A stretch of DNA of 64,000 bases from Arthrobacter sp. 260 (GTDB lineage: Bacteria; Actinomycetota; Actinomycetes; Actinomycetales; Micrococcaceae), in NCBI RefSeq assembly GCF_013116745.1, contig NZ_JABFOE010000002.1:248001-312000 (forward strand). The letters run 5' to 3'. The notes under the pieces are model-generated. The model did not search any database. It had not been told where the DNA came from and saw only the letters and a program-made list of their open reading frames with translations. Each line of letters starts with the position of its first letter. Position 1 is the first letter of the stretch. The translations under genes were made by a program, and so were the position numbers. This document shows positions 33,406 through 42,557 of this stretch, in pieces.

Positions 33406-34638
33406 CTAGCGCTCCTCCATCCCCCACGGCGACCCGTAGCCTACCGGCGTGTCTGCGGAGAGCAGGTCCAGGAACGGCCGGGAATCGAAAGCCTCCGGCC
33501 CGAGGACGCCGGTGCCCTGCCAGATCCCGTTCGCCAGCAACTCCAGCGCGATCACCGGGTTCACCGCGGTCTGCCACACCACCGCCTGCGATGCGTACTC
33601 GGCCATCGACCACTCGTTGTCCACCACGTGGTACAGGTACACGGCCCGGGGGTTACCATCCTTGCCGGTGCCCGTCACATACAGTCCGGCGCAGGTTTTG
33701 CCCGTCATCCGGTCGCCCAGGGTGGCGGGATCGGGAAGCGCGGCCGCCACCACGTCACGCGGTGCCACCGACACCCCCTTCACCATCAGGGGCTCGGTCG
33801 AATCCAGACCTAGCTTGTGAAGGGTCTTGAGCACGTCGATGAACTCGTCACCGAGGCCGTACTTGAACGTCACCTTGCGCGCCTTGGTCCAGCGCGGCAT
33901 CAGGATGACCTCCTCGTGTTCCACGTTCACGCACTCCACCTCGCCGATCCCCTCGGGGAACCGAAACACCTCGGGTTCGCTGAACGGTTCGGTGGTGTAC
34001 CAGCCTCTCTCGCGCTCAAAGACGACCGGCGGGTTCAGGCACTCCTCGATGGTGGTCCAGATGGAGAACGACGGCGCGAAGGCCGGCTCGCCGTCGGCCC
34101 CCGCCACGACGAGGTTGGCGCCGTCGCGCACCCCCAGCTCGTCGATCGAGGTGAACAGCTCATCCTCCGCATAGCGGGCAAAAACGTCCGACAGGCCCGG
34201 CTCCACGCCCATGCCCACCAGGGCCAGCCGTCCGGCATCCTCCCATTCCTGGGCCACCGCGAACTGCTCGTCGCCGAGCATGACCCCGGTTTTGGTGAAG
34301 GGCTCCTCCGGGTGCCTGACGGACAGGCTCATCGCCATGTCAAGGTAGGTGGCACCCGCCGCGAAGCAGCCGTTGAAGATGGGCATCACAAACCGGGGGT
34401 CGACGGCGTTCAGGACGTGGGTGATGTGGTGTTCCTTCACGACGGCGGCAACCGCCTCAGCGGAGGATGCATCCACCTGCGTGGCCACCAGTCGGTCGTC
34501 GTCGAGCGCATCCACCAGGGCCTGCGGCCGGGCGGGGTCGTAGTCGGCCACCACGAGCAGGTCGAAGAACGAGCGTCGGACGGCGATCCGCACGGCGGCG
34601 GATCCAACACCTCCGGCACCAACAATGAGAATGCGCAT
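33406..34638 (-). CDS. Saccharopine dehydrogenase-family protein
   Basis: 410 residues. N-terminal Rossmann fold (ILIVGAGGVGSAAVRIA, LVVADYDPARP) and the family's C-terminal substrate domain with LVGMGVEPGLSDVFARYA, the conserved 'G-x-x-P-G-x-x-D'. Such enzymes form or cleave secondary amines between an amino acid or polyamine and a keto or aldehyde compound; this type is near the carboxynorspermidine/saccharopine group, but the exact reaction is unknown. Its ATG overlaps the permease stop (TAATG), so transport and catabolism of an amino compound are probably linked. Confidence 0.85.
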   Translation of the reverse strand: MRILIVGAGGVGSAAVRIAVRRSFFDLLVVADYDPARPQALVDALDDDRLVATQVDASSAEAVAAVVKEHHITHVLNAVDPRFVMPIFNGCFAAGATYLDMAMSLSVRHPEEPFTKTGVMLGDEQFAVAQEWEDAGRLALVGMGVEPGLSDVFARYAEDELFTSIDELGVRDGANLVVAGADGEPAFAPSFSIWTTIEECLNPPVVFERERGWYTTEPFSEPEVFRFPEGIGEVECVNVEHEEVILMPRWTKARKVTFKYGLGDEFIDVLKTLHKLGLDSTEPLMVKGVSVAPRDVVAAALPDPATLGDRMTGKTCAGLYVTGTGKDGNPRAVYLYHVVDNEWSMAEYASQAVVWQTAVNPVIALELLANGIWQGTGVLGPEAFDSRPFLDLLSADTPVGYGSPWGMEER

Positions 34639-36197
34639 TAGGCCAAGCCTCCATCAACTGAGCGTCGGTAGGTATCGGGGGAATCGGGGACGAGGACGGG
34701 GGTGTCGGCGTTCAGGCTTTCCCCCCGGAAGAACGGCAGCGCCCCAGAGCGGGTCCGCCAGATGACCATCAGCACCAGACCCAGGGCAAGGGAGCCGATG
34801 CCCACCACGAAGGTGCCGCCGACGCCCAGCAGCACGCTGTACCCGTAGTCGACGTCGGCCATGTCGATGGCGGACTTGATGAATGCGGCGGTGAGCATCA
34901 GGGCACCCAGCAGGGGAAGCAGGAACCTGAAGAAGAAGTTGTGCCGCGAGTTGAACAGCTCCCGGCGGAAGTACCAGACGCAGGCGTACCCGGTGATGGC
35001 GTAGTAGAAGGCGATGGCCAATCCCAGGGACAGGATGGAATCCGCCAGGATGTTCTCGCTGATCAGGGTCATCACCACGTAGAACCCGATCGCCGCCACC
35101 CCCATCACCAGGGTGGAGAAGGAGGGGGTCTTGAAGCGGTGGTGCACGGTGCTGAACCGGTGGGGGAGCGCCTGGTAGACGGCCATGGACAGGGTGCCCC
35201 GGGCGGTGGGCAGGATGGTGGTCTGCGTGGAGGAAACCGCCGACACGAGCACGGCCACCACCAGCAACCAGGCGGCGGGGCCCAGCACTGCGTCCTTGAG
35301 GGCGAAGAACACGTCTTCGGCGTTGACCTCGTTTCCGAGTCCGGAGCCTTCCTCGCCCACCCCGGCGTACATCATCGCTGCGACGGTGACCCCTACGTAG
35401 GTGATGAGCAGCAGGACCGTCGAGATCAGTGCTGCCCGGCCGGGGATCCGGCGGGCGTCGCGGGTTTCCTCGTTCAGGGCCAGGCAGGCGTCCCAGCCCC
35501 AGTAGATGAACAGGGCGAGCAACACCGCCTCCGTGAACCCTTCAACGCTTTCGAACGCGAACGGGTTGAACCAGTCCAGCGAGGGAGCAGTGGCGTTCTC
35601 CGCCGTGCCGTTGGCGATGCCGATCAGGGCGAACACCACGAACAGCCCCAGCGCCAGGTACTGGATACCCAGGAGGACATTCTGCAGTTTCGCGCCGATC
35701 TCGACGCCGCGGTAGCTGACGTACGTCATCGAGGCGATGAAAAAGACACCGGTCGCGGTCACGAGGAGGGTGTTGTCGGCGAGGGACCCGTCGCCGATCA
35801 GCAGCCACAGGTAGATCCCGGCGATCTGGGCGAGGTTGGCCAGCACGATGATCCCGGCAACAGCCACACCCCAGCCAGCCATCCAGCCCACCCACGGGCC
35901 GAACGCCTTGGTGGCCCAGGTGAAGGACGTACCGCAATCCGGGATTTCCCGGTTGAGCTCCCGGTAGGCGAAGGCGATGAACAGCATGGGGATGAACGCC
36001 AGGATGAAAGCGATTGGCGCCTGCGCCCCGACCGCGAGGACCACGAAACCGAGCGAGGCCGCCAGCGAATACACCGGGGCGGTCGACGCCAGGCCGATCA
36101 CCACCGAGCCCCAGACGCCGAGCGTGCCGGCGGCGAGCCCCTTGCCCTCACCCGACGGCGCGCCGGGGGCGTTCTTCCCTACTGTTGCGTGACTCAT
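34638..36197 (-). CDS. APC-family amino acid/polyamine permease
   Basis: 519 residues from ATG at 36197, behind GGAGGCGCACC. Twelve or so helices; the first carries LGVWGSVVIGLASTAPVYSL with the helix-breaking segment of APC transporters, and IPDCGTSFTWATKAFGPWVG is the conserved TM3 region. It belongs with a downstream saccharopine-dehydrogenase-like gene in a two-gene operon, divergent from a TetR regulator with a perfect operator between. Probably imports an amino acid or polyamine. Confidence 0.9.
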   Translation of the reverse strand: MSHATVGKNAPGAPSGEGKGLAAGTLGVWGSVVIGLASTAPVYSLAASLGFVVLAVGAQAPIAFILAFIPMLFIAFAYRELNREIPDCGTSFTWATKAFGPWVGWMAGWGVAVAGIIVLANLAQIAGIYLWLLIGDGSLADNTLLVTATGVFFIASMTYVSYRGVEIGAKLQNVLLGIQYLALGLFVVFALIGIANGTAENATAPSLDWFNPFAFESVEGFTEAVLLALFIYWGWDACLALNEETRDARRIPGRAALISTVLLLITYVGVTVAAMMYAGVGEEGSGLGNEVNAEDVFFALKDAVLGPAAWLLVVAVLVSAVSSTQTTILPTARGTLSMAVYQALPHRFSTVHHRFKTPSFSTLVMGVAAIGFYVVMTLISENILADSILSLGLAIAFYYAITGYACVWYFRRELFNSRHNFFFRFLLPLLGALMLTAAFIKSAIDMADVDYGYSVLLGVGGTFVVGIGSLALGLVLMVIWRTRSGALPFFRGESLNADTPVLVPDSPDTYRRSVDGGLA

Positions 36198-36262
36198 GGT
36201 GCGCCTCCGATGTCCGGCCGGCCGGCGTCGTCGGCCGTTGACCCTGTAACGCAAGTCACTAT

Positions 36263-36276
36263 ACCGACTAGTCGGT
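36263..36276. promoter_or_regulatory. Predicted TetR operator
   Basis: ACCGACTAGTCGGT is a perfect 14-bp palindrome between the divergent permease and tetR genes, 66 bases from one start and 29 from the other. It covers the expected -35 area of the tetR promoter (-10 TAGAAT at 36292). The ACCGACTAGTCGGT form is frequent for actinobacterial TetR repressors. Confidence 0.8.
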
Positions 36277-36291
36277 TTTTTGAGAAGGCCC

Positions 36292-36297
36292 TAGAAT
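36292..36297 (+). promoter_or_regulatory. -10 of tetR, leaderless start
   Basis: TAGAAT ends seven bases before the ATG at 36305 and no ribosome site is present, so the transcript would begin at or next to the start codon. Confidence 0.55.
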
Positions 36298-36304
36298 CGT
36301 CCCC

Positions 36305-36847
36305 ATGGGTCACGCTCCGAGCACTGTTCACCGGCTGGTTGACGCGTACCAGGACATCCTGGTGTCCGACGGCGAACGCAGCGCCACGCTCGACGCCATC
36401 GCGCAGCGGGCCGGAGTGTCCAAGGGCGGGCTCACCTACCATTTCAAGTCCAAGGACGAACTGGCGTCCGCGCTGTTCGAACGGCTGCAGGCGCTGGTCG
36501 AGGCGGACCTCGAGGTGATGCGGGCCGACCCCGGGCAGGCGGCCACCTACTACGTGAAAAGCTCCCTCGACGTCGCGAGCCCGTTGGAGCGGTGCAACAT
36601 GGCGGTCACCCGGCTGGCGCAGGGATCCCATCCGGAAGCCAACGAGCTGCTCGCCAAGTGCCGGACGCAGTGGTTCGACGTGCTCATGGATGCGGTCGGG
36701 CATGAGGACATGGTGCACCTGGTGATGTTGCTCGGGGACGGGATCTACTTCAACGCCTCACTCACGGGCACTGGGGCCATGCCGGAGGAGACCGATCCGG
36801 CCACCATCGACCGCATCATCGGCCTGATCGGGACCATCAGGTACTGA
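36305..36847 (+). CDS. TetR-family transcriptional regulator
   Basis: 180 residues. Helix-turn-helix at residues 25-55: SATLDAIAQRAGVSKGGLTY, HFKSKDELASALFERL. The second half is the C-terminal ligand domain with an LDVASPLERCNMAVTRLAQ region. It most likely represses itself and the divergent APC permease operon through the palindrome in between. The inducer would be the amino compound taken up. Confidence 0.92.
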   Translation: MGHAPSTVHRLVDAYQDILVSDGERSATLDAIAQRAGVSKGGLTYHFKSKDELASALFERLQALVEADLEVMRADPGQAATYYVKSSLDVASPLERCNMAVTRLAQGSHPEANELLAKCRTQWFDVLMDAVGHEDMVHLVMLLGDGIYFNASLTGTGAMPEETDPATIDRIIGLIGTIRY

Positions 36848-36880
36848 CCCCTTCTCCCGACCCCGCCTGACGGTGAAGCC

Positions 36881-38014
36881 CTACCGGAGGGTGAAGATCC
36901 GGCGCACCACGCGGCCGTCGGCCAGGGCATCAAGGCTCTCGTTCAGGTCGCCGAGATCCCGGGTATCGGTGTGGAGGAGCTCGACCGGCAGCTTCCCCTC
37001 CCGCCAGAGGGCAAGGTAGGCGGGAATGTCCCGGGCAGGGACCGAGTCTCCCATGTAGGAGCCGAGCAGTCGTTTGCTGGCCCCGGCGAACTGCAGGGCC
37101 TGGGTGGTGATGGTCTGGTCGGGGTGCGGCAAACCGACCGATACGAGGGCGCCCCCGCGGGTCAACAGTGCCAGGCACGCCTCCATCACCCGCCCGCTGC
37201 CGACCGCCTCAAGCGCCACATCCACCCCGTCGCTGCCCAGGGCCCGCACCAGCTCTGCTGCCTCGTCGGGGGCGCCCACCGTGGTCGCCCCGCAGCGCAG
37301 CGCCAGGTCACGCTTCGCGGGCAGCGGGTCGATAGCGATCACCGTGGTACCTGGAACCTGCGCGGCAGCCATCACGGCCATCAGCCCCACAGCGCCGAGC
37401 CCGAACACAATGACCGACTGCCCCTCGGACACCTGGGCCGTGTTCAACACCGCGCCGATGCCGGTGAGCGCCGCGCATCCGAACATCGCCGCCACATCGA
37501 AGGGGACGTCGTCGTCAATCACCACCACCGACTCACGTGCCACTACCGCGTACTCCGAGAATGCCGAAACGCCGAGGTGGTGGTTGATCCGGTCACCCTC
37601 TGCGGTCCGCAACAGGGCGGGCCCGTGCAGCAGGTCGCCACTGCCGTTGACCTCGGCGGCCCGGTGGCAGAGGGCGGGACGGCCGGCGTCGCACGCACGG
37701 CAGGACCCGCAGCTGGGCACAAACACCAGCACCACCCTCTCACCCACTGTGATATCGGCGACATCAGGGCCCACCACGTCGACGACGCCGGTCGCCTCAT
37801 GTCCCAGCGCCATCGGCAGCGGCCGCACCCGTGAGCCGTCAATCACCGACAGGTCGGAATGGCACAGGCTCGCCCGCTCGATCCTTACGCGTACCTCGCC
37901 CGATCGTGGTGACGGGACCTCGAGTTCCTGTAGATGGAGGGGAGTGCTGTCCGCGTAGGGGCGGACAGCGCCGGCTTCGTGGAGGACTGCGCTGCGCATC
38001 GTTGAGGGGTTCAT
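36881..38014 (-). CDS. Zinc-dependent alcohol dehydrogenase (MDR)
   Basis: 377 residues from ATG at 38014. Zn-enzyme signatures: catalytic SLCHSDLSV and GHEATGVV, structural-zinc CGSCRACDAGRPALC, and cofactor loop VIVFGLGAVGLMAVMAA. IAIDPLP after it suggests NAD preference. It resembles the type that oxidises aryl or mycothiol/formaldehyde-linked alcohols, but the substrate is unknown. There is no ribosome site; -10 TACATT lies six bases upstream (38021-38026), suggesting a leaderless mRNA. Confidence 0.88.
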   Translation of the reverse strand: MNPSTMRSAVLHEAGAVRPYADSTPLHLQELEVPSPRSGEVRVRIERASLCHSDLSVIDGSRVRPLPMALGHEATGVVDVVGPDVADITVGERVVLVFVPSCGSCRACDAGRPALCHRAAEVNGSGDLLHGPALLRTAEGDRINHHLGVSAFSEYAVVARESVVVIDDDVPFDVAAMFGCAALTGIGAVLNTAQVSEGQSVIVFGLGAVGLMAVMAAAQVPGTTVIAIDPLPAKRDLALRCGATTVGAPDEAAELVRALGSDGVDVALEAVGSGRVMEACLALLTRGGALVSVGLPHPDQTITTQALQFAGASKRLLGSYMGDSVPARDIPAYLALWREGKLPVELLHTDTRDLGDLNESLDALADGRVVRRIFTLR

Positions 38015-38105
38015 GGGTTCAATGTACGGCCTGAGGCTGCCTTGCCGTCCACCCCCTCGCAAACTACCGTGAGTACACGCCATCTGCACGAGGAGAACTG
38101 ACCGC

Positions 38106-39332
38106 ATGGACGTATCCCCAATTGTTTGGGCTTTAACGATCGCCGGAATTGTGGGGCTGCTGCTCTTCGACTTCTTCTTCCACGTCCGCAAGGCGCACAC
38201 CCCCACCCTGAAAGAGGCAGCGGTGTGGTCCTCGATCTACGTGGGCATCGCAATCCTCTTCGGTCTCGGCGTCCTGATCTTCGGCGGACCCACCATGGGA
38301 ACCGAGTACTTCGCCGGCTATGTGACCGAGAAGGCCCTGTCGGTCGACAACCTGTTTGTCTTCCTCATCATCATGGCCAGCTTCAAGGTGCCGCGCGCCG
38401 ACCAGCAGAAGGTGCTGCTCTTCGGCATCGTGTTCGCCCTGATTGCCCGCACTGGGTTCATCTTCCTGGGAGCTGCGTTGATCAACCAGTTCGCCTGGAT
38501 CTTCTACCTCTTCGGCCTGGTCCTGCTGATGACCGCCGGCAACCTGCTCAAGCCCACCAACGATGACGACCACGGCGACACCATAGTGGTCCGCCTAGCA
38601 AAGCGGTTCCTTCCCGCCACCGATCACTACGACGGCGACAAGCTGTTCACCATCGAGAACGGCAAACGCGTCCTCACCCCGATGCTGCTGGTCATGATCG
38701 CCATTGGCGGCACCGACATCCTGTTCGCGCTGGACTCCATCCCCGCCATCTTCGGCCTCACCCAGAACGTGTTCATCGTCTTCACGGCCACCGCGTTCTC
38801 CCTGATGGGGCTGCGCCAGCTGTACTTCCTGATCGACGGTCTGCTGGACCGCCTCATCTACCTGTCCTACGGGCTCGCGATCATCCTTGGTTTCATCGGT
38901 GTGAAGCTGATCCTCCACGCCCTGCACGAGAACAACCTGCCGTTCATCAACGACGGCGAGCCGGTTCCGGTAGTCGAGATCTCCACCGGGTTGTCGCTCA
39001 CTGTCATCCTCGGCGTCCTTGCCGTCACGGTCCTCGCGTCGATCTTCAGCCCCAAGGGCAAGGCGAAGACCGCAGTCCGCGGCGCGAAGCGCCACGCCAC
39101 CGAGTACCTGGACCTCGGTTACGAGACCAACATCGACGAACGAGAGAAGATCTTCGGCCGCATGGTCGAGGAGGAAAAAATGTTGCGCGACCTTCCAGAG
39201 AAGTACAAGAAGCTCATCCGCAACGAGACCGAGTTCATGGATCTCATCAAGAAGGCCCACGAGTCCCACGGTGCGGCGGTCGATCGGGAGCCAACCCGCG
39301 AATCCGGCGTCAGCGGCCCGACCAAGATCTGA
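38106..39332 (+). CDS. TerC/Alx-family membrane protein
   Basis: 408 residues from ATG, nine bases after GAGGAG. Eight or so hydrophobic helices with the TerC acidic motifs EKALSVDNLFVFLIIM and GGTDILFALDSIPAIFG, which in relatives coordinate or transport Mn(II). A charged cytoplasmic tail of about 100 residues follows (EEEKMLRDLPEKYKKLIRNE). The usual role is metal homeostasis, often for exported metalloproteins. No yybP-type riboswitch was recognised upstream. Confidence 0.92.
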   Translation: MDVSPIVWALTIAGIVGLLLFDFFFHVRKAHTPTLKEAAVWSSIYVGIAILFGLGVLIFGGPTMGTEYFAGYVTEKALSVDNLFVFLIIMASFKVPRADQQKVLLFGIVFALIARTGFIFLGAALINQFAWIFYLFGLVLLMTAGNLLKPTNDDDHGDTIVVRLAKRFLPATDHYDGDKLFTIENGKRVLTPMLLVMIAIGGTDILFALDSIPAIFGLTQNVFIVFTATAFSLMGLRQLYFLIDGLLDRLIYLSYGLAIILGFIGVKLILHALHENNLPFINDGEPVPVVEISTGLSLTVILGVLAVTVLASIFSPKGKAKTAVRGAKRHATEYLDLGYETNIDEREKIFGRMVEEEKMLRDLPEKYKKLIRNETEFMDLIKKAHESHGAAVDREPTRESGVSGPTKI

Positions 39333-39353
39333 CTAAGGGCAATAACCCTCTGA

Positions 39354-39390
39354 GGGCGGCCTCGCAGCGATGAGCTGCGGGCCGCCCTTT
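39354..39390. terminator. Rho-independent terminator between terC and the MFS gene
   Basis: GGGCGGCC at 39354-39361 pairs with GGCCGCCC at 39380-39387, enclosing CGCAGC/GCTGCG, and is followed by TTT. It ends 16 bases before the stop of the convergent MFS gene and can act for both. Confidence 0.85.
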
Positions 39391-39406
39391 CACATGGTGC
39401 CGGAGG

Positions 39407-40780
39407 CTAGCTGCGGGTGGTGGCCAGCTCAGCAGCCGTAGGGTCTCCCGGCGTATCGGTGCCCCTGATGGATTCGCCGGCGGTCTCGCGGACAAACGGC
39501 ATCGCGATCATGCCGATCAGGCAGGCGGCCATCATGTAGAACGCGGGAACCAGCAGGTTCCCCGTGGATTCGATCAACGCCTCGTTGGCCAGTGGTGCGG
39601 TGCCCCCGAACAGCGCGGTCGCGAGGTTGTAGGTCACCGCGAACCCGGCGAACCGCACATGGGCCGGGAACATGGCGGGGAAGGTCGCGGAAATGGTGGC
39701 CAACTGCAGCACATAGAGGATGCCCAGCACAGCGAACCCGATCAGCGCCCCGGTGAACCCGGTGCCGATCAGCATGTACATCGGCAGCGCGGCAACGAAG
39801 AGGCCAACCAGGGAGACCCACCACAGCGGTTTGCGGCCCACCCGGTCCGAGAGCGCTCCGGCAAACGGGATCAGCAGCATCATGACCACCTGCCCGATCA
39901 GGATCAGGGTAAGGGACCCGTCGTCGGACAGGCCGATCTGATTCTGCAGGTAGGTGGGCATGTAGCTGAGGAGGGTGTAGTTGGCGACGTTGAGCGCGAT
40001 GACCAGCCCCGCCATGGTGAGGACCGGACGCCAGTACTTGCTGGCCAGATGCTTGAGGGTGGTGGGTCCGCTGTCCTCGGTGCCCGACTCGTTCTCAAGT
40101 TCACGGAAGACCGGGGTGTCCTCCAGCTTGGACCGCAGGTACCAGCCGATGAGTCCCATCGGTCCGGCGATCAGGAAGGGAATGCGCCAACCCCAGTCGG
40201 TCATCGCTTCAGCGCCGAGGAGGATCTGCAGGAACAGGGTGACGGCAGTGCCGAGGGCGAATCCGCAGATCGTACCGAACTCAAGGAAGCTGCCCAGGAA
40301 GCCGCGTTTCTTGTCGGGGGAGTACTCGGCCATGAACGTCGCGGCACCGCCGTACTCGCCGCCGGTGGAGAAGCCCTGCAGGATGCGCAGGGCCACCAGC
40401 AGGGCCGGAGCCCAGTAACCGATCTGGTCAAAGGTGGGCAGCAGTCCGATGGAGAAGGTGGCGCCCGCCATCAGGATGATGGTCAGCGACAGGACCGCCT
40501 TGCGTCCCAGCCGATCTCCCAGCGGGCCCCAGATGAACCCGCCGAAGGGCCGCGCCAGGAACGAAATGGCGAAGGTGGCAAGCGCCCACTCGGCTCCGCC
40601 GGGGAAGAAGTTAGCGGTGATGTAGGTGAGGACTACCGCGTACACGCCGTAGTCGTACCACTCGGTGGCGTTGCCTACTGCCGATGCGCCAATGGCCCGT
40701 CGGATGGTCTTCTTGCCTTCCGGAGTGTCAGTCTCCGGAGTATCGAACCCGCCTGCGGGTGGTTGGTTTTCGGCAGTCAA
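39407..40780 (-). CDS. MFS transporter, metabolite:H+ symporter (ProP-like)
   Basis: 457 residues from TTG at 40780, which has GGAG six bases upstream; a TTG at 40834 lacks a site. Twelve-helix MFS with GNATEWYDYGVYAVVLTYIT, the MHS hallmark, LARPFGGFIWGPLGDRLGRK as the helix 2-3 loop, and PAVIxR-like ARPF. The family carries osmolytes (proline, betaine) or carboxylates such as shikimate or ketoglutarate. Substrate unassigned. Confidence 0.9.
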   Translation of the reverse strand: MTAENQPPAGGFDTPETDTPEGKKTIRRAIGASAVGNATEWYDYGVYAVVLTYITANFFPGGAEWALATFAISFLARPFGGFIWGPLGDRLGRKAVLSLTIILMAGATFSIGLLPTFDQIGYWAPALLVALRILQGFSTGGEYGGAATFMAEYSPDKKRGFLGSFLEFGTICGFALGTAVTLFLQILLGAEAMTDWGWRIPFLIAGPMGLIGWYLRSKLEDTPVFRELENESGTEDSGPTTLKHLASKYWRPVLTMAGLVIALNVANYTLLSYMPTYLQNQIGLSDDGSLTLILIGQVVMMLLIPFAGALSDRVGRKPLWWVSLVGLFVAALPMYMLIGTGFTGALIGFAVLGILYVLQLATISATFPAMFPAHVRFAGFAVTYNLATALFGGTAPLANEALIESTGNLLVPAFYMMAACLIGMIAMPFVRETAGESIRGTDTPGDPTAAELATTRS

Positions 40781-40957
40781 ATGTGTCTCCGTCCTGAGTG
40801 CGTGGGCCCGTTCGACAACCTCAGGAAGGGACAAACAGGGAAAGGTCAGCCATCAACCCTAGCGACGCGGCCGCTCGATGGCTAACGCACACCAGATCCT
40901 GCCCGCGGCGGGCATGGGCTGGAGACGTGTTGGGGGAAGGGACGGTGCTACTCGCGA

Positions 40958-41986
40958 TCAGGGAATGAGGTCGGCGATGATGTCCGCGACCGGTCCGGTG
41001 CGGGCGTTTCGGTAGCCAGTTCCTGCCCACAGATGCAGTGCTTGCTGATCGTTGTTGGCTAAAGCGGCCGCGCGTAGCGGCGCGGTGATGTAGTGAATCT
41101 GCGGGTAGGCGGGGCAGCGTCTATCGTGTTCGTCCATGAACCGGTTCCTCAAGCCCCGCGCAGGACGCCCGGTGAAGGCCCAGGTAATTTTCGTTTCGGT
41201 GAAAGCAGGGTCTCGCAGGGCTGCGCGGTGGGCTGCGTTCGTTCCGGCTTCGTCAGCGAGGAGTAATGCGGTGCCGAGTTGGACGGCAGCCGCCCCAGTG
41301 TCGAGGATCTCCTGCACCTCGTGGCGCGTGCTGATCCCGCCTCCCGCGATGATCGGAAGGTTGAGAGTTGCGCTGATTGACCTGATCAGATCCGGGAGCG
41401 GCTCGGTGCCAGGTTCTGCGGCCGGATCGAAGGTGGCCCGGTGACCACCGGCGTGAGGTCCCTGCACGATGAGTGTTCGAGCCCCGCGCTCGGCCGCGGT
41501 CTGCGCTTCCGCTGAGGAGGTGACGGTAACCGCCGTGTGGATGCCCGATCGGTTGAGGGTAGTGAGCACATCGGCTTCTGGGCAGTTGAAAGTGAAGGAC
41601 ACGACGTCGGGTCTGAGGTCGTTAATGACCTCGAGCTTGCCCGTCCACATGTCGTCGTCCCATTTCTGGGCACCGACCTCTACGCCGTATCGGTCAGCGT
41701 CGTACTGCAGTTCCCGACGGTAGGCGTCGAGCTCTTCCTCATCTGCGTCATTTGCTGCTACGACGAAGAGATTCACCCCGAAAGGGCCTACGGTCAGCTT
41801 TCTCGTCGCGGTGACCTGGTCCGCGAGTTGCTGCGGGGTTTTGTACCCTCCGGCGAGGAATCCCAGCCCGCCAGCGTTCGTGACGGCAGCGACGAGTTCC
41901 GGTGTGGAGGGTCCTCCTGCCATCGGCGCCCCGATGATGGGACGAGCAAGGTCAAATGGCTTGGGTAAAGAGGTCGGCCGGTTCAC
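40958..41986 (-). CDS. Nitronate monooxygenase family protein
   Basis: 342 residues from GTG at 41986, nine bases after AAGG; the frame extends 19 codons upstream without support. TIM-barrel FMN protein: PIIGAPMAGGPSTPELVAAV at the N-terminus, GARTLIVQGPHAGGHR with the catalytic His, and IIAGGGISTRHEV for FMN phosphate. These enzymes oxidise alkyl nitronates such as propionate-3-nitronate to keto products, a detoxifying reaction. Single gene. Confidence 0.92.
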   Translation of the reverse strand: MNRPTSLPKPFDLARPIIGAPMAGGPSTPELVAAVTNAGGLGFLAGGYKTPQQLADQVTATRKLTVGPFGVNLFVVAANDADEEELDAYRRELQYDADRYGVEVGAQKWDDDMWTGKLEVINDLRPDVVSFTFNCPEADVLTTLNRSGIHTAVTVTSSAEAQTAAERGARTLIVQGPHAGGHRATFDPAAEPGTEPLPDLIRSISATLNLPIIAGGGISTRHEVQEILDTGAAAVQLGTALLLADEAGTNAAHRAALRDPAFTETKITWAFTGRPARGLRNRFMDEHDRRCPAYPQIHYITAPLRAAALANNDQQALHLWAGTGYRNARTGPVADIIADLIP

Positions 41987-42136
41987 GCGAGACTGCCTTT
42001 CCACGGCGGGCTGTTCCTTCTGCCCTGTAGAGGAAAGGACCACCGGTCAGCGTTCAGCTGGTTATCTCCTCCACTGTAGGTACTCGGAGACGGAGAAGAT
42101 ATTGCTGCTCACGCAGACTTGCAAGCCGCTGCGGTG

Positions 42137-42361
42137 CTACTCGGCGCTGATCTGCCAGATGGCATACTCGTCGGCGTGCAGGATCGCCCGGCGGCCGTCG
42201 GAGAGATCCCGGATCCAGACGATCCCGAGGCCGGGAGCCGTGTCTTCCACATAGCCGCTGTAATGGACTTCGCGGTTACGGTGGGCCTCAATTTCGTCCC
42301 CCCGGTGCAGCATACCGAGGTCATGGATGCGGGTGATGGCGGTGGCGGTAAGCAGGGACAT
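42137..42361 (-). CDS. Small hypothetical protein, 74 residues
   Basis: ATG at 42361, behind AAGGAG. Residues ITRIHDLGMLHRGDEIEAHR, HYSGYVEDTAPGLGIVWIRD and GRRAILHADEYAIWQI form a beta-rich small domain. It resembles a family of short actinobacterial proteins of unknown function. The good ribosome site and codon bias support it. No partner. Confidence 0.65.
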   Translation of the reverse strand: MSLLTATAITRIHDLGMLHRGDEIEAHRNREVHYSGYVEDTAPGLGIVWIRDLSDGRRAILHADEYAIWQISAE

Positions 42362-42545
42362 GGTGACTCCTTGGATCTGTGGCCAGGTAGGCGGGTCCGG
42401 CCGATGGTTTGATTCAACTCCTACGGTGTTGCGAGGGTGTTTCGGCCCGGTGAATTTGTCGCGACCGGCCCCGCGCGCCCGCGGCGGGACCGGCATTATT
42501 ACCCAGGATTGCGCTCCACGACTGCCATGCCAGCAAATAGTTGCC

Positions 42546-42551
42546 TAAGCT
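42546..42551 (+). promoter_or_regulatory. -10 element of the M20 hydrolase gene, leaderless
   Basis: TAAGCT ends six bases before the ATG at 42558 and no purine-rich site lies in the correct window, so the transcript probably starts at the ATG. Confidence 0.45.
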
Positions 42552-42557
42552 ACCAGG

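Noticed and set aside
34941-36518. 525-codon plus-strand open frame
   Set aside because: Antisense to the APC permease and overlapping tetR in another frame; Gln/His/Asp-rich low-complexity product.
38035-38105. Manganese (yybP-type) riboswitch before terC
   Set aside because: The 91-base gap to the divergent gene is too short and shows none of the conserved loop sequences.
40848-40883. AGCCATC/GATGGCT inverted repeat upstream of the MFS gene as a riboswitch or operator
   Set aside because: Wide 22-base loop, no further conserved structure and no adjacent regulator.
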